From NCBI RefSeq assembly GCF_000332995.1, contig NZ_BANS01000037.1, forward strand, positions 1 through 64,000: a stretch of DNA of 64,000 nucleotides, written 5' to 3'. Positions 31,313-39,791 of this stretch are shown in pieces (the stretch's first letter is position 1; each line of letters begins with the position of its first letter). Source of the stretch: Gordonia amicalis NBRC 100051 = JCM 11271 (GTDB taxonomy: Bacteria; Actinomycetota; Actinomycetes; Mycobacteriales; Mycobacteriaceae). The position numbers were made by a program, and so were the translations under genes. The notes under the pieces are model-generated. The model saw only the letters and a program-made list of their open reading frames with translations, did no database searches and was not told the origin of the DNA.

Positions 31313-32718
31313 CGGCCGGCCGCCAACGGCAGGAGGGGCGAGGTCGCCGGATCGACCGGACGGATCCGGCCGTCGGCGTCGCACATCCCTAGTCGGGCGA
31401 GCCACGCCTCGAATTCGGGTGCGGGACGTAGTCCGAGTGCCTGTCGCACGTACAACGCGTCGTGGAAGGCCAGGCTCTGGTAGCCGAGCATGACGTCGTC
31501 TGCGCCGGGCACCGCGATGACGAAGGCCGCTCCGGCGACGCCGAGAAGTGTCAGCAGGGTGTCCATGTCGTCCTGGTCGGCTTCGGCATGGTTGGTGTAG
31601 CAGACGTCGACGCCCATCGGGAGTCCGAGGAGCTTCCCGCAGAAGTGGTCTTCGAGTCCCGCGCGGATGATCTGCTTGCCGTCGAAGAGGTATTCGGGGC
31701 CGATGAATCCGACGACGGTGTTGATCAGCAACGGGTCCAGGGCGCGCGCGACCGCGTAGGCCCTCGTCTCGAGGGTCTGCTGGTCGACGGCTTTGCCACC
31801 GGTGCCGAGGTGCGCGCCCGCCGACAGTGCGGATCCCTGTCCGGTCTCCAGATACATGACGTTGTCGCCGACCGTGCCGCGGTGCAGGGACCGGCCGGCC
31901 TCGTTGGCCTCCTGCAGAATCGTGAGATTCACCCCGAATCCCGCATTGGCTCCTTCGGTCCCGGCGATCGACTGGAACACGAGGTCCACGGGGACGCCCT
32001 GATCGATCAGGTCGACCGTGGTGGTGACGTGCGAGAGCACGCACGACTGCATCGGGATCTCGAAGCGCTGACGGATCTCGTCCAGCATGTGGAGCAGGTC
32101 GGTGGTCGCCTGCGGTGAGTCCGACGCCGGGTTGATCCCGATCACCGCGTCGCCGCAGCCCATCAGCAGACCATCGAGGGTGGCTGCGGCGATCCCGCGC
32201 GGATCGTCGGTGGGATGGTTGGGCTGCAGGCGGGTGGCGATGCGGCCCGGGAGTCCGATGGTGGTCCGGAACGCCGAGGTCACCCGGATGACCGATGCCA
32301 CCAGGATGAGGTCCTGGTTGCGCATGATCTTCGACGTGGCGGCCGCCATCTCCGGCGTCACGGCGGGGGAGATGCGTGCGATGCGTTCGGCCGCGTCGGA
32401 GCGGGTGGAGATCTCGAGCAGCCAGTCGCGGAACCCGCCGACGGTCAGGTGTGAGATCTCGGTGAAGGCTGCGCGATCGTGCGTGTCGACGATGAGTCGG
32501 GTGACCTCGTCCGACTCGTAGGGGACCAGGAGGTCCTCGAGAAAAGCTGACAGTGGAACGTCGGCCAATTGCCATGCAGCAGCAGCACGTTCGGCGTCGG
32601 ACGTGGCGGCGCAACCGGCCAATTCGTCACCCGAGCGGCGCGGGGTGGCCTTCGCCATGAGTTCGACGAGGCCGTCGAACTCGTAGGACGTGCCGGAGAT
32701 GGTCTGGGTGAATCTCAT
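31309..32718 (-). CDS. eutB: ethanolamine ammonia-lyase, large subunit
   Basis: 469 residues, the TIM-barrel catalytic subunit binding adenosylcobalamin. Family segments: AAATSKIMRNQDLILVA, TTIGLPGRIATRLQPNHPTD, CGDAVIGINPASDS and LQEANEAGRSLHRGTVGDN. No microcompartment shell, ethanolamine kinase-like reactivase (eutA) or acetaldehyde dehydrogenase gene is nearby. This points to the simple cytosolic eutBC arrangement seen in actinobacteria. It is divergent from badI with 234 bp between starts. Confidence 0.95.
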   Translation of the reverse strand: MRFTQTISGTSYEFDGLVELMAKATPRRSGDELAGCAATSDAERAAAAWQLADVPLSAFLEDLLVPYESDEVTRLIVDTHDRAAFTEISHLTVGGFRDWLLEISTRSDAAERIARISPAVTPEMAAATSKIMRNQDLILVASVIRVTSAFRTTIGLPGRIATRLQPNHPTDDPRGIAAATLDGLLMGCGDAVIGINPASDSPQATTDLLHMLDEIRQRFEIPMQSCVLSHVTTTVDLIDQGVPVDLVFQSIAGTEGANAGFGVNLTILQEANEAGRSLHRGTVGDNVMYLETGQGSALSAGAHLGTGGKAVDQQTLETRAYAVARALDPLLINTVVGFIGPEYLFDGKQIIRAGLEDHFCGKLLGLPMGVDVCYTNHAEADQDDMDTLLTLLGVAGAAFVIAVPGADDVMLGYQSLAFHDALYVRQALGLRPAPEFEAWLARLGMCDADGRIRPVDPATSPLLPLAAGR

Positions 32719-32799
32719 GGTCCCCGAAGTCTAGGTTCGGCCGATCCGCCGCGCATGACGAACGAACCACTTGCGCCGACGCCGGCAACGGAGTGACCC

Positions 32800-32831
32800 T
32801 TGACACACCCAGACGAATGAATGTACGTTCA
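32800..32831 (+). promoter_or_regulatory. candidate badI promoter with overlapping TetR-type operator
   Basis: TTGACA at 32800-32805 is a consensus -35. TGAATGTACGTTCA at 32818-32831 is a 14-bp dyad (TGAA, GTAC core, TTCA; two mismatched positions) that covers the expected -10 position. It fits a repressor site for the TetR gene at the end of the badI cluster, but could equally act on eutB. Inferred. Confidence 0.5.
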
Positions 32832-32952
32832 CGCATACCGGAATAAAAGTTCACAGCAGGGCTCCGCTTGAGCAAAAATCATCGCTGACCACCGCAGACA
32901 CCCCCATACGGATGTGCCCGGAGGCGATTCCCCAGCAGAAGGAGTGATCAAG

Positions 32953-33744
32953 ATGGATTACGAAGACATCGACTACACGGTCGAGGGCCCCACCGCGATC
33001 ATCACGATGAACCGGCCGCATCGGTACAACGCCTTCCGGGCCAAGACGGTCGAGGAGATGATCAACGCCTTCCGTCGTGCCTGGGCCGACAACGGAGTCC
33101 AGGCCGTGATCCTGACCGGAGCCGGGGAGAAGGCGTTCTGCACCGGTGGTGACGTGAAACAGCGTGCGGAGACCGGCGATTACGGGCCCAGCGAGAGCGG
33201 CATGTTCGAGATCGGCAACCTGCACAAGACCATTCGCGACATCCCGAAGCCGGTCATCGCCGCGGTCAACGGACTCGCCATCGGCGGCGGACACGTCCTG
33301 CACGTGCTGTGCGACCTCACCATCGCAGCCGACACGGCACGCTTCGGTCAGTCCGGGCCCAAGGTCGGCTCCTTCGACGCCGGATTCGGTTCGGCGTTCC
33401 TGGCCCGCGTCGTGGGGGAGAAACGTGCCCGCGAGATCTGGTACCTGTGCCGCCAGTACGACGCCGAGACCGCCGAACGGTGGGGGCTGGTGAACTGGGT
33501 CGTCCCGGCGGCCGATCTGCTCGACGAGGCGAAGAAGATCGCCGCCGAGATCGCCGAGAAGTCGCCCACCACACTGCGCTTCCTCAAGCAGAGCTTCAAC
33601 GCCGACACCGACCACCAGGCCGGTCTCTCCAATCTCGCGATGAGCGCGCTCGACCTCTTCACCCATTCCCCCGAGGGGCTCGAGGGCGCGAACGCCTTCG
33701 CGGAGAAGCGTGCGCCGCGGTTCGACAAGTACGTCGGCGCCTGA
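32953..33744 (+). CDS. badI: 2-ketocyclohexanecarboxyl-CoA hydrolase
   Basis: 263-residue crotonase-fold protein. BadI opens the ring of 2-ketocyclohexanecarboxyl-CoA to pimeloyl-CoA. Similarity to Rhodopseudomonas BadI is strong: NRPHRYNAFR, AFCTGGDV, AIGGGHVLHVLCDLTI, FGQSGPKVGSFDAGFGSAFL then RVVGEKRAREIWYLC, and SFNADTDHQAG. This is far closer to BadI (and to MenB-like ring enzymes) than to ordinary enoyl-CoA hydratases. GGAG at 32941 gives the ATG 32953 start. First gene of badI-badH-aliA-aliB-TetR. Confidence 0.85.
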   Translation: MDYEDIDYTVEGPTAIITMNRPHRYNAFRAKTVEEMINAFRRAWADNGVQAVILTGAGEKAFCTGGDVKQRAETGDYGPSESGMFEIGNLHKTIRDIPKPVIAAVNGLAIGGGHVLHVLCDLTIAADTARFGQSGPKVGSFDAGFGSAFLARVVGEKRAREIWYLCRQYDAETAERWGLVNWVVPAADLLDEAKKIAAEIAEKSPTTLRFLKQSFNADTDHQAGLSNLAMSALDLFTHSPEGLEGANAFAEKRAPRFDKYVGA

Positions 33745-33804
33745 TCGCCCGGCATCCGATCTTTCGACTCGACCCACGGACTCGACACCTCCGGGAGGAA
33801 CCTC

Positions 33805-34554
33805 ATGAGTGACAAGCACATCGCCGTCGTCACGGGCGCGGGATCAGGGATCGGCAGGGCGATCGCCCTGGGCTTCGCGGCCGAGGGGACGACCGTGGTC
33901 GCCGCCGATCTCGATCTCGATGCCGCCAAGCGCACCGCGGGAGAGGCGGGTTCCATCGTGCCGATGGTCGTCGACGTTGCCGACCGTGCGAAGGTCGACG
34001 AGCTGCGGGACGCGGTGCAGGCGGAGGTGGGTGTCCCCGACATCCTCGTCAATGCCGCCGGCTGGGACCGCACTGATCAGTTCCTGAACGCCACAACCGA
34101 ATTCGCCGAGAAAGTGGTGGCCATCAATTACCTCGGACCCGTTCACATGGCCAGCGCGTTCCTGCCCGGCATGGTGGAGGCGTCGAAGTCCGACGGCTGG
34201 CGGGGTGGCCGCGTGATCAACCTGGCCTCCGACGCCGGGCGGGTCGGCTCGGCGGGTGAGACGATCTACGCCGGCGCGAAGGGCGGCGTCATCGCCCTCT
34301 CGAAGTCGCTTGCGCGGGAGATGGCCCGGTATCAGATCACCGTCAACGCCGTCTGCCCCGGACCCACTGACACCCCGCTGTTCCAGGCGCAACCCGAGAA
34401 GCTGAAAGAAGCTCTGGTGAAGGCGATCCCGCTCCGGCGACTCGCGCGCCCCGACGAGGTCGCCGCACCGGTCCTGTTCTTCGCCTCACCCGCGGCGTCG
34501 TTCATCACCGGTCAGGTGATCAGCGTCAGCGGCGGTCTCACCATGGCCGGTTGA
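33805..34554 (+). CDS. badH: 2-hydroxycyclohexanecarboxyl-CoA dehydrogenase (SDR)
   Basis: 249-residue short-chain dehydrogenase. It has the Rossmann motif VTGAGSGIGRAIALGFA, the NAAG segment (VNAAGWD), the Ser of NLASDAGRVGSAGE and the catalytic YAGAKGG. The C-terminal VCPGPTDTPLFQ and FITGQVISVSGGLTMAG match BadH of Rhodopseudomonas closely. It would oxidise 2-hydroxycyclohexanecarboxyl-CoA to the 2-keto compound used by BadI. A GGGAGGAA site precedes ATG 33805, and the gap to badI is 60 bp. Confidence 0.85.
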   Translation: MSDKHIAVVTGAGSGIGRAIALGFAAEGTTVVAADLDLDAAKRTAGEAGSIVPMVVDVADRAKVDELRDAVQAEVGVPDILVNAAGWDRTDQFLNATTEFAEKVVAINYLGPVHMASAFLPGMVEASKSDGWRGGRVINLASDAGRVGSAGETIYAGAKGGVIALSKSLAREMARYQITVNAVCPGPTDTPLFQAQPEKLKEALVKAIPLRRLARPDEVAAPVLFFASPAASFITGQVISVSGGLTMAG

Positions 34555-34601
34555 CCGGCCGCCATCCACCCGGATCGAGATGAGCCCTGGAGGGAACCGA
34601 C

Positions 34602-36278
34602 ATGACCCCCGACACGAGTTACGTGTATGACGCGCATGCGTACCGCAGTTTCTTCGAGCACGAGTTCACCTATCTGAACGGCTTCCGCCGCAACGTCGCC
34701 CGCTACGGCGGCGAGGTGGCGATGATCGACCCCTCCACCGATCGGCAGTGGACGTACGCCGAACTCGGTTCGGCGGTGGACGAACTCGCGGCCGGCCTCG
34801 TCGATCGCGGGGTGACCGACGGCGTGGTCGTGGGTTATCAGTTGCTCAACGGCCCGGAGTTCGCCCAGCTGTATCTGGCGACGCAGGCGGCCGGAGCGGT
34901 CGGGTCGCCGGTGAACTTCCGGCTCGCGGCCGGTGAGACGGCCGTCATCCTCGACCTCAGCCGGCCGAAGGTCTACGTCTACGACACCAGTCTCAGCGCC
35001 ACGGTCGACGAGGCCATCTCGCTTGCCGGGCACACTCCCGAAGTACTGGTGGGCGTCGGAGAGGGCGACCTCGCCGCCGGGTCGATCCGCTTCGCCGACC
35101 TCCCCGTCGCCCGCGGTGTGCCGCCGACGGTGTCGCGCGGCGTCTTCGACGAGACCACTCGGCTCTACACCTCGGGTACGACCGGCATGCCCAAGGCGGT
35201 GCCGATGAACTCGGCCATCGAGATCTTCTCGGCGCACGACGTGATCATGCACTTCCCGCTGTCCCCGGACGACCGGACACTGAACATGACGCCGTGGTTC
35301 CATCGCGGCGGACTCTACTGCGCCGGTCCCAATCCGTCGTTCTACCTCGGTTCCACAGTCGTCCCGATGCGCACCTTCGATCCCGAGCTGACCCTCGACT
35401 GGGTGGAGAGATATCGATTGACCTTTCTCATCGGTGCGCCGACCAACCTGGCGATGCTTGCCGGCGCGCAGTCGGCGAACCCGCGCGACCTCTCCAGTCT
35501 GCGCGGAATCGTCACGATGGGGGCACCGCTCGAACGCGAGGCGGCACTGCGTTACCAGCAGGTGCTCACCCCGCGGATCTTCAACGGCTACGGCAGCACC
35601 GAGGGATTCTGGAACACCTTTCTGCGACCCGACGATCTCCCCGAGCACGCCGGAACCGCCGGACGTGCGTGCATCGACGACGACGTCCGCGTGGTCCGGG
35701 TCCACGACGACGGACATCTGGCGAGCCCGGACGAGGTCGTCGCACACGATGGTGCGGAAGTCGGTGAGGTCATCATCCGGTCGCCGAAATGCGCGGCCGC
35801 CTACTACGACTCCCCCCAGCAGGAGAAGGCCAAGTACAACGGCAGCTGGCTGCACATCGGTGATCTGGCCACCTGGGACGCCGATGAGTTCGTCACCATC
35901 GTCGGTCGTAAGGACGACATGCTGCTGTCCGGCGGCGAGAACGTCCACCCGGTTCAGGTCGAGGAGGCACTGAACGGCCATCCGGGCGTGGTCGACTCGC
36001 TCGTGGTCGGTGTCCCGGACGAACAGTGGGGAAGTCTCGTCGTCGCCTACGTCGTGCCCGCCGACGGGGCGGCCCCGACGCCGGAGGACCTCGACGCCTA
36101 CTGTCGCTCGCACCCGATGCTGTCGAGCTTCAAACGTCCTCGCGCGTACCGCATCGTGGAGTCGCTCCCCGTCTCGGCGACCGGGAAGAAGTTGCACTAC
36201 AAGGCCACCGAATCCGCCGCGCGCGAGATGGCCGACGGCGCGTTCCGCGCACCGGCCCCCGACCGCGTCCACGGCTGA
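34602..36278 (+). CDS. aliA: cyclohexanecarboxylate-CoA ligase-like acyl-CoA synthetase
   Basis: 558-residue AMP-forming ligase. The P-loop signature is TRLYTSGTTGMPKAVPMNSA; FNGYGSTEGFWNTF, LHIGDLATWD and the C-terminal SATGKKLHYK with the catalytic Lys follow. The specific substrate cannot be read from the active site. The assignment to cyclohexanecarboxylate rests on the BadI/BadH/AliB neighbours. ATG 34602 follows a GGAGGGAA site; the gap to badH is 47 bp. Confidence 0.75.
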   Translation: MTPDTSYVYDAHAYRSFFEHEFTYLNGFRRNVARYGGEVAMIDPSTDRQWTYAELGSAVDELAAGLVDRGVTDGVVVGYQLLNGPEFAQLYLATQAAGAVGSPVNFRLAAGETAVILDLSRPKVYVYDTSLSATVDEAISLAGHTPEVLVGVGEGDLAAGSIRFADLPVARGVPPTVSRGVFDETTRLYTSGTTGMPKAVPMNSAIEIFSAHDVIMHFPLSPDDRTLNMTPWFHRGGLYCAGPNPSFYLGSTVVPMRTFDPELTLDWVERYRLTFLIGAPTNLAMLAGAQSANPRDLSSLRGIVTMGAPLEREAALRYQQVLTPRIFNGYGSTEGFWNTFLRPDDLPEHAGTAGRACIDDDVRVVRVHDDGHLASPDEVVAHDGAEVGEVIIRSPKCAAAYYDSPQQEKAKYNGSWLHIGDLATWDADEFVTIVGRKDDMLLSGGENVHPVQVEEALNGHPGVVDSLVVGVPDEQWGSLVVAYVVPADGAAPTPEDLDAYCRSHPMLSSFKRPRAYRIVESLPVSATGKKLHYKATESAAREMADGAFRAPAPDRVHG

Positions 36279-36300
36279 CTCACCCCGAACGGAGGAATCG

Positions 36301-37446
36301 ATGTCCTCACTCACGCACGACCTCGAACACAAGCACTTTCGCGAGACGGTCAGACGCTTTGTGGCCGAACAGATCACCCCCGTGCACACCGCCTGGGAGA
36401 ACGCCGGGCAATGGGATCGCGACCTCTTCGTCGAGGCGGGCAAGAACGGACTCCTGGGCTTCCCCGTGCCCGAGCGGTTCGGTGGTCCCGGCGTCGACGA
36501 CTTCCGGTACAACGCCATCCTGATCGACGAGGTGGCGCGCACCGGTGCCGCCGCCGAGGCCATCGCCTTCTCGTTGCAGAACGATGTCGTACTGCCATAC
36601 CTCACGGAGCTGACGACCGACGAGCAGAGGGCTCGCTGGTTGCCGGGGGTCGTCGGCGGCGACACCGTGCTGGGTATCGCGATGACCGAACCCGGTGCGG
36701 GCAGCGACCTGACCGGTATCCGCACCTCGGCGGTCCGCGACGGCGACCACTACGTGGTCAACGGGGCGAAGACCTTCATCTCCAACGGGCGCAACGGTGA
36801 CCTCTTCGTCGTCGCCACCCGGACGGGTCCCGAGAAGCACAGGGGCCTCACGCTTCTCGTCGTCGACGCGGACACGCCCGGGTTCGTCCGGGGCCGCCGA
36901 CTCGACAAGATCGGACTGCACGCGCAGGACACCGGTGAGCTGTCCTTCGAGGACATGCGCGTCCCGGCGGCCAACCGTCTCGGCGGGGAGGGCGAAGGCT
37001 TCTATCAGCTCGTCCGCAACCTCCCGCAGGAGCGGTTGTCACTGGCCATCGGTGCTGTTGCGGCTGCGGAGGGCACTTTCGCGCGCACCCTGGAGTACGT
37101 GCAGGAGCGCACGGCATTCGGGTCGCCGATCTCGTCGTTCCAGAACACACAGTTCGTCGCCGCCGAACTGGCGACCGAACTCGACATCGCCCGCACGTTC
37201 CTCGACGACTGCATCGCCGAACACGTCGCCGGCCGGTTGACGCCGGCCCGCGCCGCGAAACTCAAATGGTGGGCCACCGAGCTGCAGGTACGCACCGCCG
37301 ACCGATGCCTGCAACTGCACGGCGGCTACGGCTACATGCGTGAGTATCCGGTGTCGCGGGCGTTCGTCGACGCCCGCATCCAGACCATCTACGGCGGCAC
37401 CACCGAGATCATGAAGACGATCGTCGCCAAGGACCTCGGGCTGTAG
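36301..37446 (+). CDS. aliB: cyclohexanecarboxyl-CoA dehydrogenase-like acyl-CoA dehydrogenase
   Basis: 381-residue FAD acyl-CoA dehydrogenase. It has the FAD/substrate segment GIAMTEPGAGSDLTGIRT, GAKTFISNG, the C-terminal LQLHGGYGYMREYPV and the catalytic base Glu369 in IYGGTTEIMKT. In this cluster it would introduce the ring 1,2-double bond of cyclohexanecarboxyl-CoA. ATG 36301 has a CGGAGGAA site. The bounds suggest co-transcription with aliA (22-bp gap). Confidence 0.8.
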   Translation: MSSLTHDLEHKHFRETVRRFVAEQITPVHTAWENAGQWDRDLFVEAGKNGLLGFPVPERFGGPGVDDFRYNAILIDEVARTGAAAEAIAFSLQNDVVLPYLTELTTDEQRARWLPGVVGGDTVLGIAMTEPGAGSDLTGIRTSAVRDGDHYVVNGAKTFISNGRNGDLFVVATRTGPEKHRGLTLLVVDADTPGFVRGRRLDKIGLHAQDTGELSFEDMRVPAANRLGGEGEGFYQLVRNLPQERLSLAIGAVAAAEGTFARTLEYVQERTAFGSPISSFQNTQFVAAELATELDIARTFLDDCIAEHVAGRLTPARAAKLKWWATELQVRTADRCLQLHGGYGYMREYPVSRAFVDARIQTIYGGTTEIMKTIVAKDLGL

Positions 37447-37541
37447 GACTTGTACAGTGACTCCAGCGCTGATTCGTCGAGGCGGTCGTGGGCCGGTCTC
37501 GATGAACACAGGCACGAACGGATCAGAAGGAAGTAGGTGGG

Positions 37542-38216
37542 ATGGCGAAATCTGCGACGGCGAGGTCGTCGGCCGACCTGGCCGTCGAGGAAGCGGTGCG
37601 CGCGGTGCGTGTCTCCACCCGCCGCCGGCAGCTGCTCGACGCCGCCGTGAAGGTCATGCAGCGCACCGGTTTTCACCAGATGTCGATGCAGGCACTCGCC
37701 GAGGAGGCCCAGGTCAGCGTCGGCCTGTTCTACAAGTACTTCGGTGGCAAGGAAGAGATCCTGCTGGCCGCGATCGTCGACATCCTCGAGGCCTTCCGCG
37801 ATCAGCTCCAGCCCGCCATGGACCGCGCCGGTGACGATCCCGTCGAGCAGTTGATCGCGGGCTTCCGTCAGTACGCCACCATCGTCGACGAGAACCGTGA
37901 CGCCGTCGTGCTGACGTATCGGGAGAGCCGGACGCTCGACGCCGCTGGACGGGAGCGGATCAAGGAACTCGAGGTCGAGACCTCCGAACCGATGCGGGCG
38001 GCGGTCACCGCCGGGACGGCAGCCGGACTCATCGTCGACGTCGACGCCGACCTCGTGGTCTTCGACCTGATGATGCTCGCCCATGGATGGGCGCTCAAGC
38101 ACTGGCATTTCGCGCCCGGGTACGACCTGGACCGGTACGTGTCGGCCCAGCTTCGGTTCGCCTTGCAGTCCCTCGTCCTCGAGGACGCCCTACCGACGTA
38201 TCTCGCCCGGCTCTGA
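37542..38216 (+). CDS. TetR-family regulator of the alicyclic-acid cluster
   Basis: 224 residues. N-terminal helix-turn-helix RRRQLLDAAVKVMQRTGFHQ, then MSMQALAEEAQVSVGLFYKY, and a ligand-binding domain. It ends the badI-aliB run, so it is the likely local repressor. The TGAATGTACGTTCA dyad in front of badI is the best candidate operator. Its last 27 bp overlap the end of the convergent TetR gene on the other strand. Confidence 0.88.
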   Translation: MAKSATARSSADLAVEEAVRAVRVSTRRRQLLDAAVKVMQRTGFHQMSMQALAEEAQVSVGLFYKYFGGKEEILLAAIVDILEAFRDQLQPAMDRAGDDPVEQLIAGFRQYATIVDENRDAVVLTYRESRTLDAAGRERIKELEVETSEPMRAAVTAGTAAGLIVDVDADLVVFDLMMLAHGWALKHWHFAPGYDLDRYVSAQLRFALQSLVLEDALPTYLARL

Positions 38217-38810
38217 GGTCGCCCCTGCCCGTGCCGGGGAGGTGAGTGCCCGCGCATAGCTGCCCATCGCGCGACCCGCGGCGAGGATCGGATCGGTGGA
38301 GCGCTGGGTCCGGGCGACGATGAACGCGCCCTCGAGTGCCGAGACCACCGCGTACATCAGCGAGCGGGCATCCGCGCCGGTCAGTCCGCGCGCGGCGAAG
38401 AGCGCGGTGCCGGCGTCGATCCACGCGGACATGACCTCGTCGGCGACCTCTCGGAGGGCGGGTTCGGCATCGGCGACCTCGCCGGCGACGGTCCCGACGG
38501 GGCACATGTTCAGCCAGCCACCCTGCTCGATGGTTTCCGCCGCGGCGACGAACGCCGCCTCGATTCCCTCCGCGGGGTCGTCGTACGGCGCGAGGAGCAA
38601 GCCGATCAACTCACCGTAGGCGGCGCCGGATTGCCGGAGAGCGGCGGCCGCGACGTCGCGCTTACCACCGCCGAAGTGGTGATAGATCGACCCGATGGGG
38701 GCGTCGGCCGTCTCGACGACCTGTTTGATCCCGGTCGCCGCATAGCCCTGCCTGCGGAGGAGCTCGGCCATCGCCACCACGATGCGTTCGTCGGTCTTCA
38801 CCCTGGCCAT
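38190..38810 (-). CDS. TetR-family regulator, divergent from an alpha/beta hydrolase
   Basis: 206 residues. DNA-binding part MARVKTDERIVVAMAELL, then GYAATGIKQVVETADAPIGS and IYHHFGGGKRDVA. The glycine-rich turn and GGWLNMCPVGTVAGE in the core resemble the LmrA/YxaF group. Three phased TCTAGA sites cover its start and the gap to the divergent hydrolase gene, so it probably controls itself and that gene. It overlaps the convergent TetR gene by 27 bp at the 3' end. Confidence 0.9.
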   Translation of the reverse strand: MARVKTDERIVVAMAELLRRQGYAATGIKQVVETADAPIGSIYHHFGGGKRDVAAAALRQSGAAYGELIGLLLAPYDDPAEGIEAAFVAAAETIEQGGWLNMCPVGTVAGEVADAEPALREVADEVMSAWIDAGTALFAARGLTGADARSLMYAVVSALEGAFIVARTQRSTDPILAAGRAMGSYARALTSPARAGATSEPGEIRR

Positions 38811-38844
38811 TCTAGAGCAGATATTCTAGAGTGATCGTTCTAGA
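38811..38844. promoter_or_regulatory. triple TCTAGA operator, 14-bp period
   Basis: TCTAGA occurs at 38811-38816, 38825-38830 and 38839-38844, exactly 14 bp apart, immediately before the start of the TetR gene and 42 bp before the hydrolase. Adjacent pairs read as 6-8-6 palindromes, the usual layout of a TetR dimer site. Two overlapping dyads are predicted. Confidence 0.65.
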
Positions 38845-38885
38845 GGCCGGTTTCGGTCTCCCGGCCGACGTGAGGAGCGCGTGAC

Positions 38886-39773
38886 ATGACCCAGCTCAAC
38901 CAGATGGGAAGCCCGCAGGCGGGTGCCGTCAAGAGAATCGAGACGCCGGCCGGGACGGTGGAGTACGCGGAGGACGGTGCGGGTCCGCCGGTGGTCCTCC
39001 TGCACGGCCTGCTCATGGACCACACGGTGTGGGACGACGTGATCCCGTTGTTGCCGAGCGGTTTCCGTTACATCCGGCCGGTGCTCCAGCTCGGGTCTCA
39101 CCGGGTTCCGCTGCACGAGGACGCGGATCTCTCGATGGACGGGATGGTGGGTCTCGTCGCCGATGTCCTCGACGCCCTCGACCTGCGCGACGTGACCCTC
39201 GTCCATTCCGATTGGGGCGGTTCACTGTTCTTGACCGCCCTCGGTCGGGACGAGCGTGTCGCCCGGATGGTGATCCTGCCGTGTGAGGCGTTCGAGAACT
39301 TTCCGCCGGGACTTCCCGGCAAGATGGCAACGCTGGCCGTGCGCCTGCCCGGGGGCATCACCCTCGCCGCACGTCAACTGCGGATCGGGTGGCTGCGACG
39401 ACTGCCCATTCTCTGGGGCTGGATGATCAACAAGCCCGTCGACAACGAGCGGATGCGTCGGTGGACCGACCCCGTCCTCACCGACCCGCGCATCCGGCGG
39501 GACGTCACCAAATACGCGACCACATCTTTCGATCCCGCCGAGCTCGTTCGAAAGACGGAGGCGCTCAGGGAGTTCGACGGGGATGTGCTCGTGCTGTGGT
39601 CGCCCGACAACCGGGTGATGCCGCCGGCGCACGGCCCTCGGCTCGCCGAGCTGGCGCCGCGTGGCCGCTATGCCGAGATCCCCGGTGCGGCGGTGCTGTC
39701 CATGCTCGACGAGCCGGAAGCCGTCGCCCGCGAGATCGGCGCGTTTCTCACCGCGACCGCGTCCCGCGGATAG
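38886..39773 (+). CDS. alpha/beta-hydrolase with an Asp nucleophile
   Basis: 295 residues. The oxyanion strand VVLLHGLLMDHTVWDDV and the nucleophile elbow VHSDWGGSLF are present, with Asp109 as in haloalkane dehalogenases and epoxide hydrolases. The usual catalytic His near the C-terminus is not found; the equivalent place reads IPGAAVLSMLDEPE with Ala269. Either another His serves or the chemistry differs. ATG 38886 follows a GGAGCG site. It is divergent from a TetR gene that probably represses it. Substrate unknown. Confidence 0.82.
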   Translation: MTQLNQMGSPQAGAVKRIETPAGTVEYAEDGAGPPVVLLHGLLMDHTVWDDVIPLLPSGFRYIRPVLQLGSHRVPLHEDADLSMDGMVGLVADVLDALDLRDVTLVHSDWGGSLFLTALGRDERVARMVILPCEAFENFPPGLPGKMATLAVRLPGGITLAARQLRIGWLRRLPILWGWMINKPVDNERMRRWTDPVLTDPRIRRDVTKYATTSFDPAELVRKTEALREFDGDVLVLWSPDNRVMPPAHGPRLAELAPRGRYAEIPGAAVLSMLDEPEAVAREIGAFLTATASRG

Positions 39774-39791
39774 TCATGTCGACCGCGAGGG

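Noticed and set aside
30503..32614. 703-residue frame extending eutC upstream through eutB
   Set aside because: The upstream half is out of frame with EutB. The ATGA junction at 31312 gives a normal EutC.
32719..32799. Search for an eut or B12 riboswitch upstream of eutB
   Set aside because: No B12-box-like sequence or extended structured leader was recognised.
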